Shown: positions 53,573 through 62,200, counted from the first letter of the stretch. The stretch: DNA of 64,000 nt from CAWIJJ01 sp963836405 (GCA_963836405.1 CAWIJL010000003.1:248001-312000), one strand, 5' to 3'. The notes: generated by a model not told the origin, from the sequence alone. A program made the numbers and translations.

Positions 53573-53983
53573 CTACCCCTGCCGCAATGCCGCAACCGGC
53601 TCGATGCGCATGGCGCGCCGCGCGGGAAAATAGCAGGCTGCGATGGCCACCGAGACCAGAAGCAGCGAGACGGAGACGTAGGTTGCCGGATCCGTGGCAG
53701 TCACGCCGAACAGCAGACTGGAAACCGCCCGGCCGAATCCCAGTGCTCCGGCGAGCCCGAGGGCCAGGCCAGAGAGGCACAGCTTCAGGCCTTCGCCGAT
53801 CACCATGCGGAAGATCTCGCCGGCCTGAGCCCCCACGGCGAGGCGGATGGCGATCTCGTGAGTGCGCGTTGCGATCGAGTACTGGATCAGCCCGTAAACT
53901 CCGATTGCGGCCATCAGTAGCGCGATTGCGGAGAAACCGAGCAGGAGCGAGGTCTCGAACCTACGCTCGGGTATGGGCAGCAT
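53573..53983 (-). pseudogene. Remnant of an ADOP/FtsX-type permease (C-terminal 136 residues)
   Basis: Only the last FtsX bundle is present, starting abruptly at LPIPERRFETSLLLGFSA and running to the typical end FPARRAMRIEPVAALRQG. Compared with the complete permease at 12827-15589 (920 residues) about 85% is missing. Upstream of 53983 the frame continues into sequence without permease similarity. It is followed by a gap of 36 nt and the PEP-mutase family gene. Probably a decayed or truncated copy; expression would give a partial membrane protein. Confidence 0.75.
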
Positions 53984-54094
53984 ATCAAATTTTGGTGTTG
54001 GCAACCAACATGAAAATCTGCAGCGCGGCTCGCTTTCTTTGTTTCCGGCGTGAGGATTTGCCTGTGTGGCGCGAATCATAAGGTGAAAGGCGAT

Positions 54095-54582
54095 ATGCGC
54101 GAGCAAGCACGATTTCAGAGCCTGCTGGATGAACACAAGCGGATCCTGTACAAATCTGCAACGTATATTGCCGGAACCCGGGTGACCGCGAGGACCTGGC
54201 GCAGGAGATCGTTGTCGAACTGTGGGCGTCGTTCAAGCGTTTTGACGAACGGCAGCGGTTTTCGACGTGGATGTACCGCGTCGCGCTGAACGTGGCGATC
54301 TCTTTCTACCGGCGCGAGAGCACGAGAGAACGGCACGTGATCTCGAACGAGCAACAGGTCCTGATCGCCGCGGCGGAGACGGAGAGCCGGCCGGAGCAGG
54401 TAAGGCTGCTCTACCGGTTCATCGAAGATCTGGACGAAATGAACAAGGCGTTGATGCTGCTTTACCTGGACGGGAACAGCTACGCGGAAATGGCGGGCGC
54501 ACTGGGGATCAGCGAAGCCAATGTGGCTACCAAGCTCAACCGGTTGAAGAAACGGATAAAGAATCATGACGAATTTCGATGA
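54095..54582 (+). CDS. ECF-type RNA polymerase sigma factor, frameshifted
   Basis: The gene begins at ATG 54095 (AAAGG 4 nt upstream) in one frame and continues from about 54155 in the next. Adding one A to the run at 54152-54154 restores a 162-residue product with a sigma-2 core reading NPGDREDLAQEIVVELW, RFSTWMYRVALN, and a sigma-4 region ending EMAGALGISEANVATKLNRL. The second part alone (54271-54582) has a complete sigma-4. Everything else looks intact, and the partner gene overlaps its 3' end by 17 nt, so a lost base in sequencing is as likely as a true mutation. Targets unknown. Confidence 0.8.
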
Positions 54583-55234
54583 ATTGAAGACTAGGTGGGA
54601 GGAGCATGACCGGCTGCTCGAGAAGAGCCTGCGGCTGAACCACCAACTGCTGACCGCGGCCAGGCTGGAACCGGCGAGATCGGCTCTGCGGCGGCTGGCC
54701 CTTTCCGCGGCGCTCGAGGCGGCGGCCTGGTTGGCGATCGCCGTCGCGCTCGGAAGCTTTCTTGCCGGTCATATTCGCACGCCGGGGCTGGCACTGTCGG
54801 CGGCCGTGGCGGACGTCATGTCTATCGGAATGCTTGCCGCCCTGGTGCGCCGGGCAGTTGGCAACCTGCAAATCGACTACGGCCAGCCGGTCTCCTCGAT
54901 CCAGAAGCGGGTGGAATCGCTACGAGTCCTGCGGATTCGGACCACGAAGTGGGGGCTGCTGTGCGGGACGCTGCTGTGGGTGCCGTGGTTGGCCGTCGTC
55001 GCACAGGCGACGGCCGGCATAGACATCTACCGGAGCCTCGAACCACGCTGGCTGCTTGCAAATGCGCTGTTCGGGTTGGCGCTGTTCCCGGCCGCCGTTT
55101 GGGTGTCGAGAACGTACGGCGACCGAATCGACGCATCGCCATTCTTCCAGCGCCTGATGAAAGTCCTGGCGGGAACCAATCTGAGTGCGGCCCAGGGCTT
55201 TCTCGCGACAATCAGGGAATTCGAGCGGGAGTAG
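54566..55234 (+). CDS. Membrane protein coupled to the ECF sigma gene
   Basis: 222-residue protein. A cytoplasmic charged segment (about 1-45: DELKTRWEEHDRLLEKSLRLN) is followed by four hydrophobic helices (about 47-67, 75-95, 132-152, 165-182). Its gene overlaps the sigma factor by 17 nt, so the two are made together. Position suggests an anti-sigma or sensor role, but there is no recognisable zinc-binding anti-sigma motif, and I do not recognise the family. Confidence 0.6.
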   Translation: MTNFDELKTRWEEHDRLLEKSLRLNHQLLTAARLEPARSALRRLALSAALEAAAWLAIAVALGSFLAGHIRTPGLALSAAVADVMSIGMLAALVRRAVGNLQIDYGQPVSSIQKRVESLRVLRIRTTKWGLLCGTLLWVPWLAVVAQATAGIDIYRSLEPRWLLANALFGLALFPAAVWVSRTYGDRIDASPFFQRLMKVLAGTNLSAAQGFLATIREFERE

Positions 55235-56144
55235 GCGCGGCGAAAACGGCCAGGCTGCTGCCCACGGCGCGGCCGTTCGGGTTATCGGAGGAGACGTTCA
55301 CGACACGCCCGGCGTGCGTCTCCGGATCTTCCATGGCCAGCGTGGTGGAGCCGCCTCCGTCCAGGTTCAGTGCGTCATAGGCGCCTTCGTGCAGCAGCAT
55401 GTCTGCGACCTCTCCGACGGTCATGCCGGCGCTGCCGCCGCGCACATCCACAGTGAAGAGGAAGAGAGTGCGGCCGTCCTGGGATAGGCCGATGGCGGAG
55501 CGGGCGGTGGCCACGTCGTACCAGGATTTGGAGTTGGAGTAGCCGTTCGGCCCTCCCGGTGTCAGAGCGCCGTCCGGATTCTGCTCGCCGGCGTAGCGCG
55601 GGATGGTCTTCTTTCCGGCGGTCAGAATTTGCGCCGAGCCCGCGAGGGCATTTGCCACGGGGAGCGGTTCGAGAATGTGATCGCCGTCAGGGAACGCGGG
55701 GTCGCGGTGCACGATGCGGGCGTGATTGGAGGCGTCGATGGCGAGCGCTGGTGCGTAAGGGACAAGGGCGTACGACTGCACCGGGGATTCAAAGGCCGAG
55801 TATACGACACCGTCGGAAGCGGCGAATCCGATCAGCGAAACTTCGGTTTCCGGCGACGGGTACGGCAGGAAGAAATGCCCGTTGATCGCCACCTGCGCGT
55901 GTTCCTGCTCGAGGAATTGAAGCGTGGTCTGGCGGATTGTTTCGAGGCGTCCGCCAGGCGGTGTAAGTTTGAAGCGGATGCCCGGGGCGGAGAGGTCGAT
56001 TTTCACAATGTGAATGTGCAGGCTGCGGGGCTCGCTTTCCGTGCGAGTAATGTGAGTGACGCCGTGGAAGGGCTGCTCCACGACGTCGGCTGCCGGCGAC
56101 AGCCAGGCGATGCACGCAAGCAGCAGGAGCCGGCGGGCGAGCAT
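55212..56144 (-). CDS. Secreted phosphodiester glycosidase family (NAGPA-like) protein
   Basis: 310-residue exported protein with a signal peptide (RRLLLLACIAWLSPA). The conserved C-terminal motif is NLDGGGSTTLAMEDP (about 265-280), and VAINGHFF near residue 85 is also typical. The fold is shared with GlcNAc-1-phosphodiester alpha-N-acetylglucosaminidase and with bacterial exopolysaccharide-associated proteins. The likely role is cleavage of a sugar phosphodiester in the envelope; this is inference. It ends inside the convergent membrane-protein gene (23 nt overlap). Confidence 0.87.
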   Translation of the reverse strand: MLARRLLLLACIAWLSPAADVVEQPFHGVTHITRTESEPRSLHIHIVKIDLSAPGIRFKLTPPGGRLETIRQTTLQFLEQEHAQVAINGHFFLPYPSPETEVSLIGFAASDGVVYSAFESPVQSYALVPYAPALAIDASNHARIVHRDPAFPDGDHILEPLPVANALAGSAQILTAGKKTIPRYAGEQNPDGALTPGGPNGYSNSKSWYDVATARSAIGLSQDGRTLFLFTVDVRGGSAGMTVGEVADMLLHEGAYDALNLDGGGSTTLAMEDPETHAGRVVNVSSDNPNGRAVGSSLAVFAAPTPARIP

Positions 56145-56146
56145 GA

Positions 56147-57496
56147 TCAGGACTCGAGTCCCATTTGGGTGAGGCGGTAGCGGAGAGCGTTGCGGGTCAG
56201 GCCCAACAGGCGCGCGGCCTGGCTTTTGTTGCCGGCGGCACGGCGCAGGGCTTCGCGGATGATGTCCTGCTCGTACTGGTCGAGCGTGAGGCCTTCGGGG
56301 AGGAAATTATTGTCGGACTGCGCGCGTGGACGGGGCGCATTTTCGAGCTTGATATCGGCCGCGTCCAACTTGTCGTCCGAGGCCATCACCAGGCTGCGCT
56401 CGATCACGTTTTCGAGTTCCCGGACATTGCCGGGCCAGTGATAGGCTTCGAGCTTCGCGATGGCCGCGTCCGTAATCGAGCCTACCCGGCTGCCGGTTTC
56501 CGGCGCCAGTTTCTTCACGAAATGATGGGCCAGGAAGGCGATATCCTGACGGCGGTCGCGCAGCGGCGGGATATTCATCGGGACGACGTTGAGCCGGTAA
56601 TAGAGGTCTTCGCGGAAAGTGCCCTGCTCGAGAGCGGCGCGCAGGTCCGAGTTGGTAGCGGCAATCACGCGTACGTCGGTGTGGCGGGTCAGGTTGCTGC
56701 CGAGCCGTTCGAATTCCCGCTCCTGAAGTACTCGCAGCAGTTTCACCTGGATGGCGGCGGGAACGTCGCCGATTTCGTCGAGGAATACCGTGCCGGTATC
56801 GGCCTGCTCGAACTTGCCCGGTTTGGAAGTGGTGGCCCCTGTGAATGCGCCCTTCTCGTAGCCGAACAGCTCGCTTTCCATCAGGTTCTCGGGGATGGCG
56901 GTGCAGTTGATTTTGACCAGCGGCCGGTCGCGGCGGGGAGAGTGGAAGTGGATGGCGCGCGCGATCAGGTCCTTGCCCACGCCGCTTTCGCCTGCCAGCA
57001 GGACGGTGGCGCGGGTGGGCGCCACTCGTTCGATGGTCTCGAAGATCTGCTGCATCGGCTCGCTGCGCCCGATGATGTTGTCGAACTCGTAGCGGCGGCC
57101 AAGCTCGGCTTTGAGCTGCCGGTTCTCGTCGCGCAGCGCGCGAATTTCCAGGGCCTTGGAAATCACCTGCATCAGGTGATCGAGGGAGAAAGGTTTGAGC
57201 AGGAAATCGGTGGCGCCGGCCTTCATGGCTTCGACGGCGGTTTCCACGGTGCCGAATGCCGTCATCATGACCACGGGAGCCTGCGTATTCTGGCGGCGGA
57301 TGAGGGCGAGAAACTCGAGGCCGTCCATGCCGGGCAGCTTGAGATCGGTGAGCACCAGGTCGGCGCGATCCACCACGCGAATGCCTTCTTCAGCGGACGC
57401 GGCTTTGTCCACGTCGAAGCCGGCGGAGAGCAGTTGCAGCTCGATCACGCGGCGAAGCTTTTCCTCGTCCTCGACAACCAGAATGCGTTTTTTCAT
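56147..57496 (-). CDS. NtrC-family sigma-54 activating response regulator
   Basis: 449-residue cytoplasmic regulator. The receiver domain has the acidic pair in VVEDEE, phosphoacceptor D51 (LVLTDLKLPG), T79 and K101. The AAA+ domain has Walker A GESGVGKD (169-176), the sigma-54 contact loop GAFTGA (216-221) and FLDEIGD (Walker B). A Fis-type helix-turn-helix is at the C-terminus (KSQAARLLGLTRNALRYRL). The start codon overlaps the histidine kinase stop (ATGA). Targets need sigma-54 promoters; none was found nearby. Confidence 0.96.
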   Translation of the reverse strand: MKKRILVVEDEEKLRRVIELQLLSAGFDVDKAASAEEGIRVVDRADLVLTDLKLPGMDGLEFLALIRRQNTQAPVVMMTAFGTVETAVEAMKAGATDFLLKPFSLDHLMQVISKALEIRALRDENRQLKAELGRRYEFDNIIGRSEPMQQIFETIERVAPTRATVLLAGESGVGKDLIARAIHFHSPRRDRPLVKINCTAIPENLMESELFGYEKGAFTGATTSKPGKFEQADTGTVFLDEIGDVPAAIQVKLLRVLQEREFERLGSNLTRHTDVRVIAATNSDLRAALEQGTFREDLYYRLNVVPMNIPPLRDRRQDIAFLAHHFVKKLAPETGSRVGSITDAAIAKLEAYHWPGNVRELENVIERSLVMASDDKLDAADIKLENAPRPRAQSDNNFLPEGLTLDQYEQDIIREALRRAAGNKSQAARLLGLTRNALRYRLTQMGLES

Positions 57497-58749
57497 GTGG
57501 CGGGTTCGGGAGCGCGATCCATCGGGAGCCGCACGCGAAAAATGCTGCCCTTCCCAGGGTCGCTCTCCACGGCTATTTTACCGCCGTGCTCATCCACGAT
57601 CTTGGCAACGATGGCGAGGCCGAGCCCGACGCCGGCCGGCTTGGTAGTGAAAAAGGGATTGAAGATGGTTTCCAGATTCTTGGGTTCGATGCCCGAGCCG
57701 CGATCGATGACCGCGACCTCGGCGACATTCCCGCCGGCCCGCGACTTCACCGTGACGGCGCCGCCCGGGGGCGAAGCCTGCGCCGCATTGAGCACCAGGT
57801 TATAGAAGACGCGCTCCAGCAGTTCGCTGTCGAAGACGAACGGCGGAATTTCGGGAGCGTAGTTGCGGTAAATCGAGATTCCCGGGACCTCGCGCTCCAC
57901 CATGGCGATGGCGCCGTCCAGCATCTGCGCCAGGTCGGCTTTGGCGGCGCGAATCTGGAGCGGCCGCGCAAATTGCAAGAAGCGGGTGATCAGCGAGTTG
58001 GCGCGATCCACTTCGCTGGTAATGAAGCCGGCCATTTCACGGGCAATTTCGTTTTCCGCGGGCAGGTTGCGGCTGAGCATCTCGGACGATCCCTTGATGG
58101 TGCCGAGCGGGTTGCGCAGCTCGTGGGCGAGTCCGGCGGAGAGCTGGCCGAGGGCCGCGAGGCGATCCGAGCGCTGTACGGCCTCCTCCGCGTCCCGCAC
58201 CTGCTGGTTGGCCTCGGCGAGTTGCTCGGCAGTGCGGCGGTATTGGTCGGACCGGACGCGGAGAGCTTCGGAAAGCGTATTGGAGACGTTGCCGACCATG
58301 GCCAGGAAAAGAAAGCGGAGGGCGATTTCGCTGATCTCCGGCCATTCGATGGTGAACTGCCGCCAGTCGATGTAGAGCAGGAAAGAGAGGTACAAACCGC
58401 CCGCCATGAGGCTGAACAGCAGCGTGCCGAGCACTCCCAGCAGGGTGCCGGCCGAAACTACGGGCAGCAGCAGCACCAGCCAGTAGCGGCTGGAAAGCCC
58501 GCCGGTGTAGCCGATCAAAAGATAATCCAGCACCAGTTTGAGGCCGAGTGAAAACACGCGCAATTCCGAGCCTGGAGATGCGGAAATGCGGGGTTCGAGA
58601 AGTTCGAGGCCGCCGATCGCGATCAGCAGCGCGATCTCGGAAAAATCGGCCCTTTCGGCGGAGGCGATGAGTCCGCCGAAGAGCAGGACCCAGACCAGAT
58701 CCTGCGGACGGACCAGCCGCCTCCAACGGGCCTTCGGTTGAGGGGGCAC
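57493..58749 (-). CDS. Sensor histidine kinase paired with the NtrC-type regulator
   Basis: 418 residues from the GTG at 58749, used because it keeps three short palindromes outside the gene; longer starts up to 58842 remain open. About six hydrophobic helices (21-30, 38-50, 68-84, 89-106, 107-126, 143-153) precede a coiled coil (170-195) and the HisKA box GLAHELRNPLGTIKG (phosphoacceptor H209). The ATPase part has an N box VLNAAQAS, DRGSGIEP, FFTTKPAGVGLGLAI and a C-terminal GKGS. No PAS or periplasmic domain is seen, so the membrane region may itself sense. It is translated together with the response regulator. Confidence 0.9.
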   Translation of the reverse strand: MPPQPKARWRRLVRPQDLVWVLLFGGLIASAERADFSEIALLIAIGGLELLEPRISASPGSELRVFSLGLKLVLDYLLIGYTGGLSSRYWLVLLLPVVSAGTLLGVLGTLLFSLMAGGLYLSFLLYIDWRQFTIEWPEISEIALRFLFLAMVGNVSNTLSEALRVRSDQYRRTAEQLAEANQQVRDAEEAVQRSDRLAALGQLSAGLAHELRNPLGTIKGSSEMLSRNLPAENEIAREMAGFITSEVDRANSLITRFLQFARPLQIRAAKADLAQMLDGAIAMVEREVPGISIYRNYAPEIPPFVFDSELLERVFYNLVLNAAQASPPGGAVTVKSRAGGNVAEVAVIDRGSGIEPKNLETIFNPFFTTKPAGVGLGLAIVAKIVDEHGGKIAVESDPGKGSIFRVRLPMDRAPEPAT

Positions 58750-58756
58750 GCGTGAT

Positions 58757-58805
58757 ATCCCAGTCGGGATTATGCCACATTGCCTGTGGCCCATCCCAAC
58801 TGGGA
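58757..58805. promoter_or_regulatory. Three adjacent dyads upstream of the histidine kinase
   Basis: ATCCCAGTCGGGAT (58757-58770), GCCACA-N5-TGTGGC (58774-58790) and TCCCAACTGGGA (58794-58805) lie in succession. The outer two share the TCCCA...GGGA pattern, centres 36 bp apart. They could be operator sites for the two-component operon. Their protein is unknown. Confidence 0.45.
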
Positions 58806-58983
58806 CAGCACGGTCAGCCGCGAGAGGCCCCCTCCTTAGCACTTTTCCCGTCGCTGCGTTTCGCCTGGAAAACTAAGCGCAGTCAACGGGCGCAACAAAA
58901 AGAGAGAGGCGCGACTGGCTCTATTCTGCCATAAATCCCGCCGCTTTCTTCATCCCCTGACAAGCAAAAAGTGAGCTGTAGGT

Positions 58984-59001
58984 CCGCGCGTTGGCGCGCG
59001 G
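58984..59001 (+). promoter_or_regulatory. GC-rich hairpin before the first gene of the mobile-type module
   Basis: CCGCGCG-TTGG-CGCGCGG forms a perfect 7-bp stem 15 nt before the ATG at 59017, in a leader without a strong ribosome site. It may limit translation or be part of an old boundary. The stretch 58860-58980 around it holds no recognisable gene. Confidence 0.4.
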
Positions 59002-59016
59002 CAAGGGTCCACGTCC

Positions 59017-60129
59017 ATGGCGGAACAGAGCAAGGCAGAGCGGGAACGGCAAAGGGCGGCGCAGGCCGGCATGACGGCCGCGCAGGCGCAGGCACGCGAG
59101 AAACGGGCGCTCGCGTCCGCGGAGTACGAGGAGGCGACGCAGGGCCTCGGCTTCAGTAAGGAGTTTCACACCCACAACGCGGCCGTCATGCGCGACGTGC
59201 TGGAGGCGGCAGGGCCGCGTTTCCTCGCGTGGCTGAGGCGGAACGCCTGGGGCGAGTACTCGTTGTTCGCCATCGGTCCGGACGGCGAGCCGCTCACGCA
59301 GGCCGACGCGGCGCGCGATCTCGGGATCAGCAAGTCCAGGATCTCGCACGTCGTCGCGTATTACGAGGCGCGCGGACTGGTGGAGTGCAAGGGCAAAGTG
59401 TTGTACCCTGTCATTTCACCCGGCCTCTTCCCCCCACCTGAAAAAGTTGCGGACTCCCGCAACTTTTCTAAATTCCTCGAACACTGGAAAGTTGCGCACT
59501 CCAGCGACTTTCACGAGCTGGAAGTTGCGCGTTCCACCGTGAAAAGGATTCGGAAAGTCCTGCTCTCCCACTACAAGGCGTATCGGAAGCAGGAGACAAA
59601 CGCGGGCGCTTCCTTATTAGAGACTGCAAGACCGTTACCAGACCCCGAGGCTGAGCTGAGGTCTTGTAGTCCTTTAGAGGAAAGCAACCGTCGCCACGAG
59701 GAGACGGAAAAGGCAGCCGCACAGGCAGCCGAGGAGCAGCCGAAAAACCCGCCTGAGAAGGGCGGGGAGCAATCGAAAGGCCAGCGAGCGCGCGCGATGC
59801 GCAAGCTGTTGTTCGAGGAGATTGCGCGAATGCAGCGAGCGCATCCCACGAGTGAGTTCTCGCGCATCCCTATCGACCCGAAGAACCCCGATCACGACAA
59901 ACTGGTGACGCTGATTCTCGCGAAGCTCGGCGGGGCATGGCGCGAGGAGCGGGTGATCGGCTGGCTCATGTGGGTGGCGGCGAAGTTTAAGGGGCTCGGC
60001 GGCACGCCGCACGAGCGCAAGAAGCGGGCGCCAGGTATGGCGGGCGGTCCCGAAACCTTGGGTTTGCTGGTGGTGTGGGCCGAAGATTACGCCCGGATTG
60101 ACCGCGGCGAGGCGGCGGGCGCATCATGA
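59017..60129 (+). CDS. Winged-helix replication-initiator-like protein of mobile or phage type
   Basis: 370-residue protein. A charged coiled-coil start (about 1-30) is followed by a helix-turn-helix reading LTQADAARDLGISKSRISHVVAYYEARGLV (about 93-122, split by a short turn), a charged, Glu/Gln-rich linker (about 200-260), and a helical C-terminus. It resembles the DNA-binding proteins of phage replication modules, but I do not recognise an exact family. It heads a run of four genes joined by 4-nt overlaps. No Walker motif is seen. Confidence 0.6.
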   Translation: MAEQSKAERERQRAAQAGMTAAQAQAREKRALASAEYEEATQGLGFSKEFHTHNAAVMRDVLEAAGPRFLAWLRRNAWGEYSLFAIGPDGEPLTQADAARDLGISKSRISHVVAYYEARGLVECKGKVLYPVISPGLFPPPEKVADSRNFSKFLEHWKVAHSSDFHELEVARSTVKRIRKVLLSHYKAYRKQETNAGASLLETARPLPDPEAELRSCSPLEESNRRHEETEKAAAQAAEEQPKNPPEKGGEQSKGQRARAMRKLLFEEIARMQRAHPTSEFSRIPIDPKNPDHDKLVTLILAKLGGAWREERVIGWLMWVAAKFKGLGGTPHERKKRAPGMAGGPETLGLLVVWAEDYARIDRGEAAGAS

Positions 60130-60338
60130 CCCTCGCCGAGATCGCCGCCAACTGTGAGCGGCGCCTGCAGGACCTGCAGCGCGAGGTTTGGCTCGGGCGC
60201 GAACCGACGCGCGAGCTGCTCGACCTGGCTTATCACCTCCAGCAGGCGGCGCGCCTGGCGCGAGAAGAGGACGAGCGGCGCCTGAACGAGCTTCAGCTTC
60301 ACTTGCTGGCGGCACACCAGCTATGGAGGGCAGCGTGA
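60126..60338 (+). CDS. Small helical protein of the mobile-type module
   Basis: 70-residue, highly charged, all-helical protein (EIAANCERRLQDLQREVWLG, then EEDERRLNELQLHLLAAH). The ATG overlaps the previous stop (ATGA). Family not recognised; likely a cytoplasmic accessory. Confidence 0.6.
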   Translation: MTLAEIAANCERRLQDLQREVWLGREPTRELLDLAYHLQQAARLAREEDERRLNELQLHLLAAHQLWRAA

Positions 60339-60652
60339 CGTCGCCCTATGATCACCACTGGCGCTACACGATTCGGCCGGCGCTGCTCCGGCGCGCCTGC
60401 TACGAGTGCGAGCGGTGCGGCATCGGCGACCGCGCGATGGGCCTGCACAGCTATCTACAGGGCGCGCACCTCGACGGCGATCCGTGGCACCAGGACGACG
60501 AGAATCTCGCGTGCTTGTGCCGGCGCTGCCATCGGGCGCACGATTACGAAGACTGGGCGCGCAAATGCGCCATCAAGAGGAGGATCGAATGGGAACGGAA
60601 AGCCGACGAGAAGGATGCGGGCCGCGAACTGCTGCGCCTGATGACCGCGTGA
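60335..60652 (+). CDS. HNH-type endonuclease-like protein
   Basis: 105-residue protein. A zinc-ribbon CYECERCG (about 21-28) is followed by GAHLDGDPWHQDDENLACLC with the HNH-type His and Asn and a second zinc pair CLCRRCHRAHD. The GTG at 60335 is preceded by GGAGG at 5 nt and overlaps the previous stop (GTGA). HNH nucleases of this size are common in phages next to replication and packaging genes. Confidence 0.75.
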   Translation: MTSPYDHHWRYTIRPALLRRACYECERCGIGDRAMGLHSYLQGAHLDGDPWHQDDENLACLCRRCHRAHDYEDWARKCAIKRRIEWERKADEKDAGRELLRLMTA

Positions 60653-60936
60653 GCACGCTCGCCGAACGCGCCCGCCAGCAGCACGAGGCGCTCGATGTCG
60701 CGATGGCGTGTTGGGCCGCTGCGAACCCAGGCCGGCTGTACTCCGACACGACGGTACACGAACTCGTCGCCTGGCTCTCCGGTTGGCCCGATTTCGACGG
60801 CTCCGAGATCGCGGCCGTCGTCGCGGACCTGGGCGAGGAACACCAGCGCGCTACCGGCCGCGGCGCCGATCAGACGCAGCTCTTGCAGCTCGCGACGTGG
60901 AACTGGGCGCGGATTTCGCGGCTCTCTCTCCACTGA
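60649..60936 (+). CDS. Small hypothetical protein of the mobile-type module
   Basis: 95-residue protein beginning with GTG that overlaps the HNH stop (GTGA). Composition is acidic and helical (LAERARQQHEALDVAMACWA, then TQLLQLATWNWARISRL). Family not recognised. Confidence 0.55.
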   Translation: MSTLAERARQQHEALDVAMACWAAANPGRLYSDTTVHELVAWLSGWPDFDGSEIAAVVADLGEEHQRATGRGADQTQLLQLATWNWARISRLSLH

Positions 60937-61050
60937 CAAGTGGCGCATCTCGACGCATCTCGCAAAAAACGGCGTGCTCGCCGCTGCCGAACGCGCACGC
61001 TTCGCAGCACCTGGCCGGCGAGGGCCTGTAGACTCCGCTCCGAATCTCGC

Positions 61051-61317
61051 TCATAAAACCTCACAGTCGAATACGATCAGGTCTTCCGGTTCCCACGGGT
61101 AATCGGCACGCGGCGACACCATCGCGCCGGTGCGGGTGTAGTCCTCGGCTTCCGTCTGCCGCACCCCGTTGCGGTAGATGCGCACGTTGCACAACTCGCC
61201 GCTGCCGGGCAGGAAGTAGAGGCCCTGCTCCAGGCGCTCGGCGCGGACGCCGTAGCGCGAGGTGGGCACGGAGACGAAGCGTACACCGCCGTCAGGCTCC
61301 AAACAAAGCATGTTCAC
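61051..61317 (-). CDS. Small hypothetical protein of the mobile-type module
   Basis: About 88 residues, beta-rich (RFVSVPTSRYGVRAERLEQG, then LYFLPGSGELCNVRIYRNG). It stands alone on the minus strand between the rightward run and the recombinase. The start could be at 61317 or at the second Met. Family not recognised. Confidence 0.5.
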   Translation of the reverse strand: MNMLCLEPDGGVRFVSVPTSRYGVRAERLEQGLYFLPGSGELCNVRIYRNGVRQTEAEDYTRTGAMVSPRADYPWEPEDLIVFDCEVL

Positions 61318-61413
61318 GCCCGTCAGTCGCCACCCGGGTTACACTCGATCAACGCGTGATGTTTCGATGACCCGGCGCCGGGACCTTCAGGCATGAGAAC
61401 CTGGCGCCTCACC

Positions 61414-61989
61414 TCAAAGCTTTCTACCCCAGTCGCGCAGCCTGGCGCCGGCCGCTTCGCGCGCCCGGTTCGTCGTGTGCAGGTAAATCATCGTGTTCTG
61501 GATGGCGCGATGCCCCAACCAATCCTGAATCACGAGCACGTCCTCGCCCTGTTCGGCGAGGAGCGAGCCACACGAGTGCTTCAGCGCGTGCATGTGCGCC
61601 AGCTCGGCCGGAATGCCGGCGAGGTGGCAATACTGCTTCATGAGCCGGTCGAGCCGGCGCCGGCCAATCGGCGTACGCTGGCGCGACGGAAAGAGCGGAC
61701 CAGGCGCGGCGCCGCGCTCGCGGATCCACGCGCGCAGGGAAGTTTCTTCGACGCGGCAGAGGAGATACTGGCCCGAATTTGAGCCCTTGAGGCGCCGCAC
61801 GTACATCTTGCCCGAATTGGCGTTGTAGTCCGACAACTGTAGAAGCGAAAGCTCGCTCGCACGCAGGCCCCGGTGGAACGCCAAGCGGAAAATAGCCCGG
61901 TCGCGGGTGTCTTTGATGACCGAGAACAATTGCTCTATCTGGTCTGAATTCAGATACTTAGGGGTGGTTTGAATACGACGTGTCTTCAC
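61414..61989 (-). CDS. Tyrosine recombinase/integrase, catalytic-domain only
   Basis: 191-residue DNA strand-exchange enzyme. The pentad is visible: Arg in FHRGLRASEL (about 45), Lys in RRLKGS (about 69), the box MHALKHSCGS with Lys where most have Arg, His in WLGHRAIQNT and the nucleophile Tyr in MIYLH (about 169). The length is that of a catalytic domain without the usual SAM-like core-binding domain, as in FimB/FimE-type recombinases. It may drive integration or inversion of the module. A 9-bp inverted repeat lies just upstream of its start. Confidence 0.9.
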   Translation of the reverse strand: MKTRRIQTTPKYLNSDQIEQLFSVIKDTRDRAIFRLAFHRGLRASELSLLQLSDYNANSGKMYVRRLKGSNSGQYLLCRVEETSLRAWIRERGAAPGPLFPSRQRTPIGRRRLDRLMKQYCHLAGIPAELAHMHALKHSCGSLLAEQGEDVLVIQDWLGHRAIQNTMIYLHTTNRAREAAGARLRDWGRKL

Positions 61990-62007
61990 GGCCGTTGATC
62001 GCCGCTG

Positions 62008-62038
62008 AGAGACTCAGTCTACACTATTTTGAGTCTCT
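62008..62038. repeat. 9-bp perfect inverted repeat upstream of the recombinase
   Basis: AGAGACTCA (62008-62016) and TGAGTCTCT (62030-62038) flank a 13-bp AT-rich spacer, 18 bp before the recombinase ATG. The arrangement is like a tyrosine-recombinase core site or an operator. Confidence 0.55.
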
Positions 62039-62125
62039 GGTCTTAATACCTGAATGTAGAATCAACACGTTGCGGCTCAATAGCTTAGGCGGAATTTCAT
62101 GCAAGTGGGACTGTCGGAAGAAGAA

Positions 62126-62156
62126 CCCCTCCCGCGGCCGAGAACCGCGGGAGGGG
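62126..62156 (-). terminator. Strong terminator of the leftward recombination-type operon
   Basis: Perfect 12-bp stem (CCCCTCCCGCGG / CCGCGGGAGGGG) with a 7-nt loop; on the minus strand it is followed by TTCTTCTTCC. It lies 44 nt beyond the last leftward gene. Confidence 0.75.
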
Positions 62157-62200
62157 ATGAAGGAGCAAACAAGATTCAAGACTACTGCCCGGAGATCGCC

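Noticed and set aside
58757..58805. Sigma-54 promoter before the histidine kinase gene
   Set aside because: Searching for the GG-N10-GC pattern with the usual TGGCAC/TTGC context gave no acceptable match on the minus strand.
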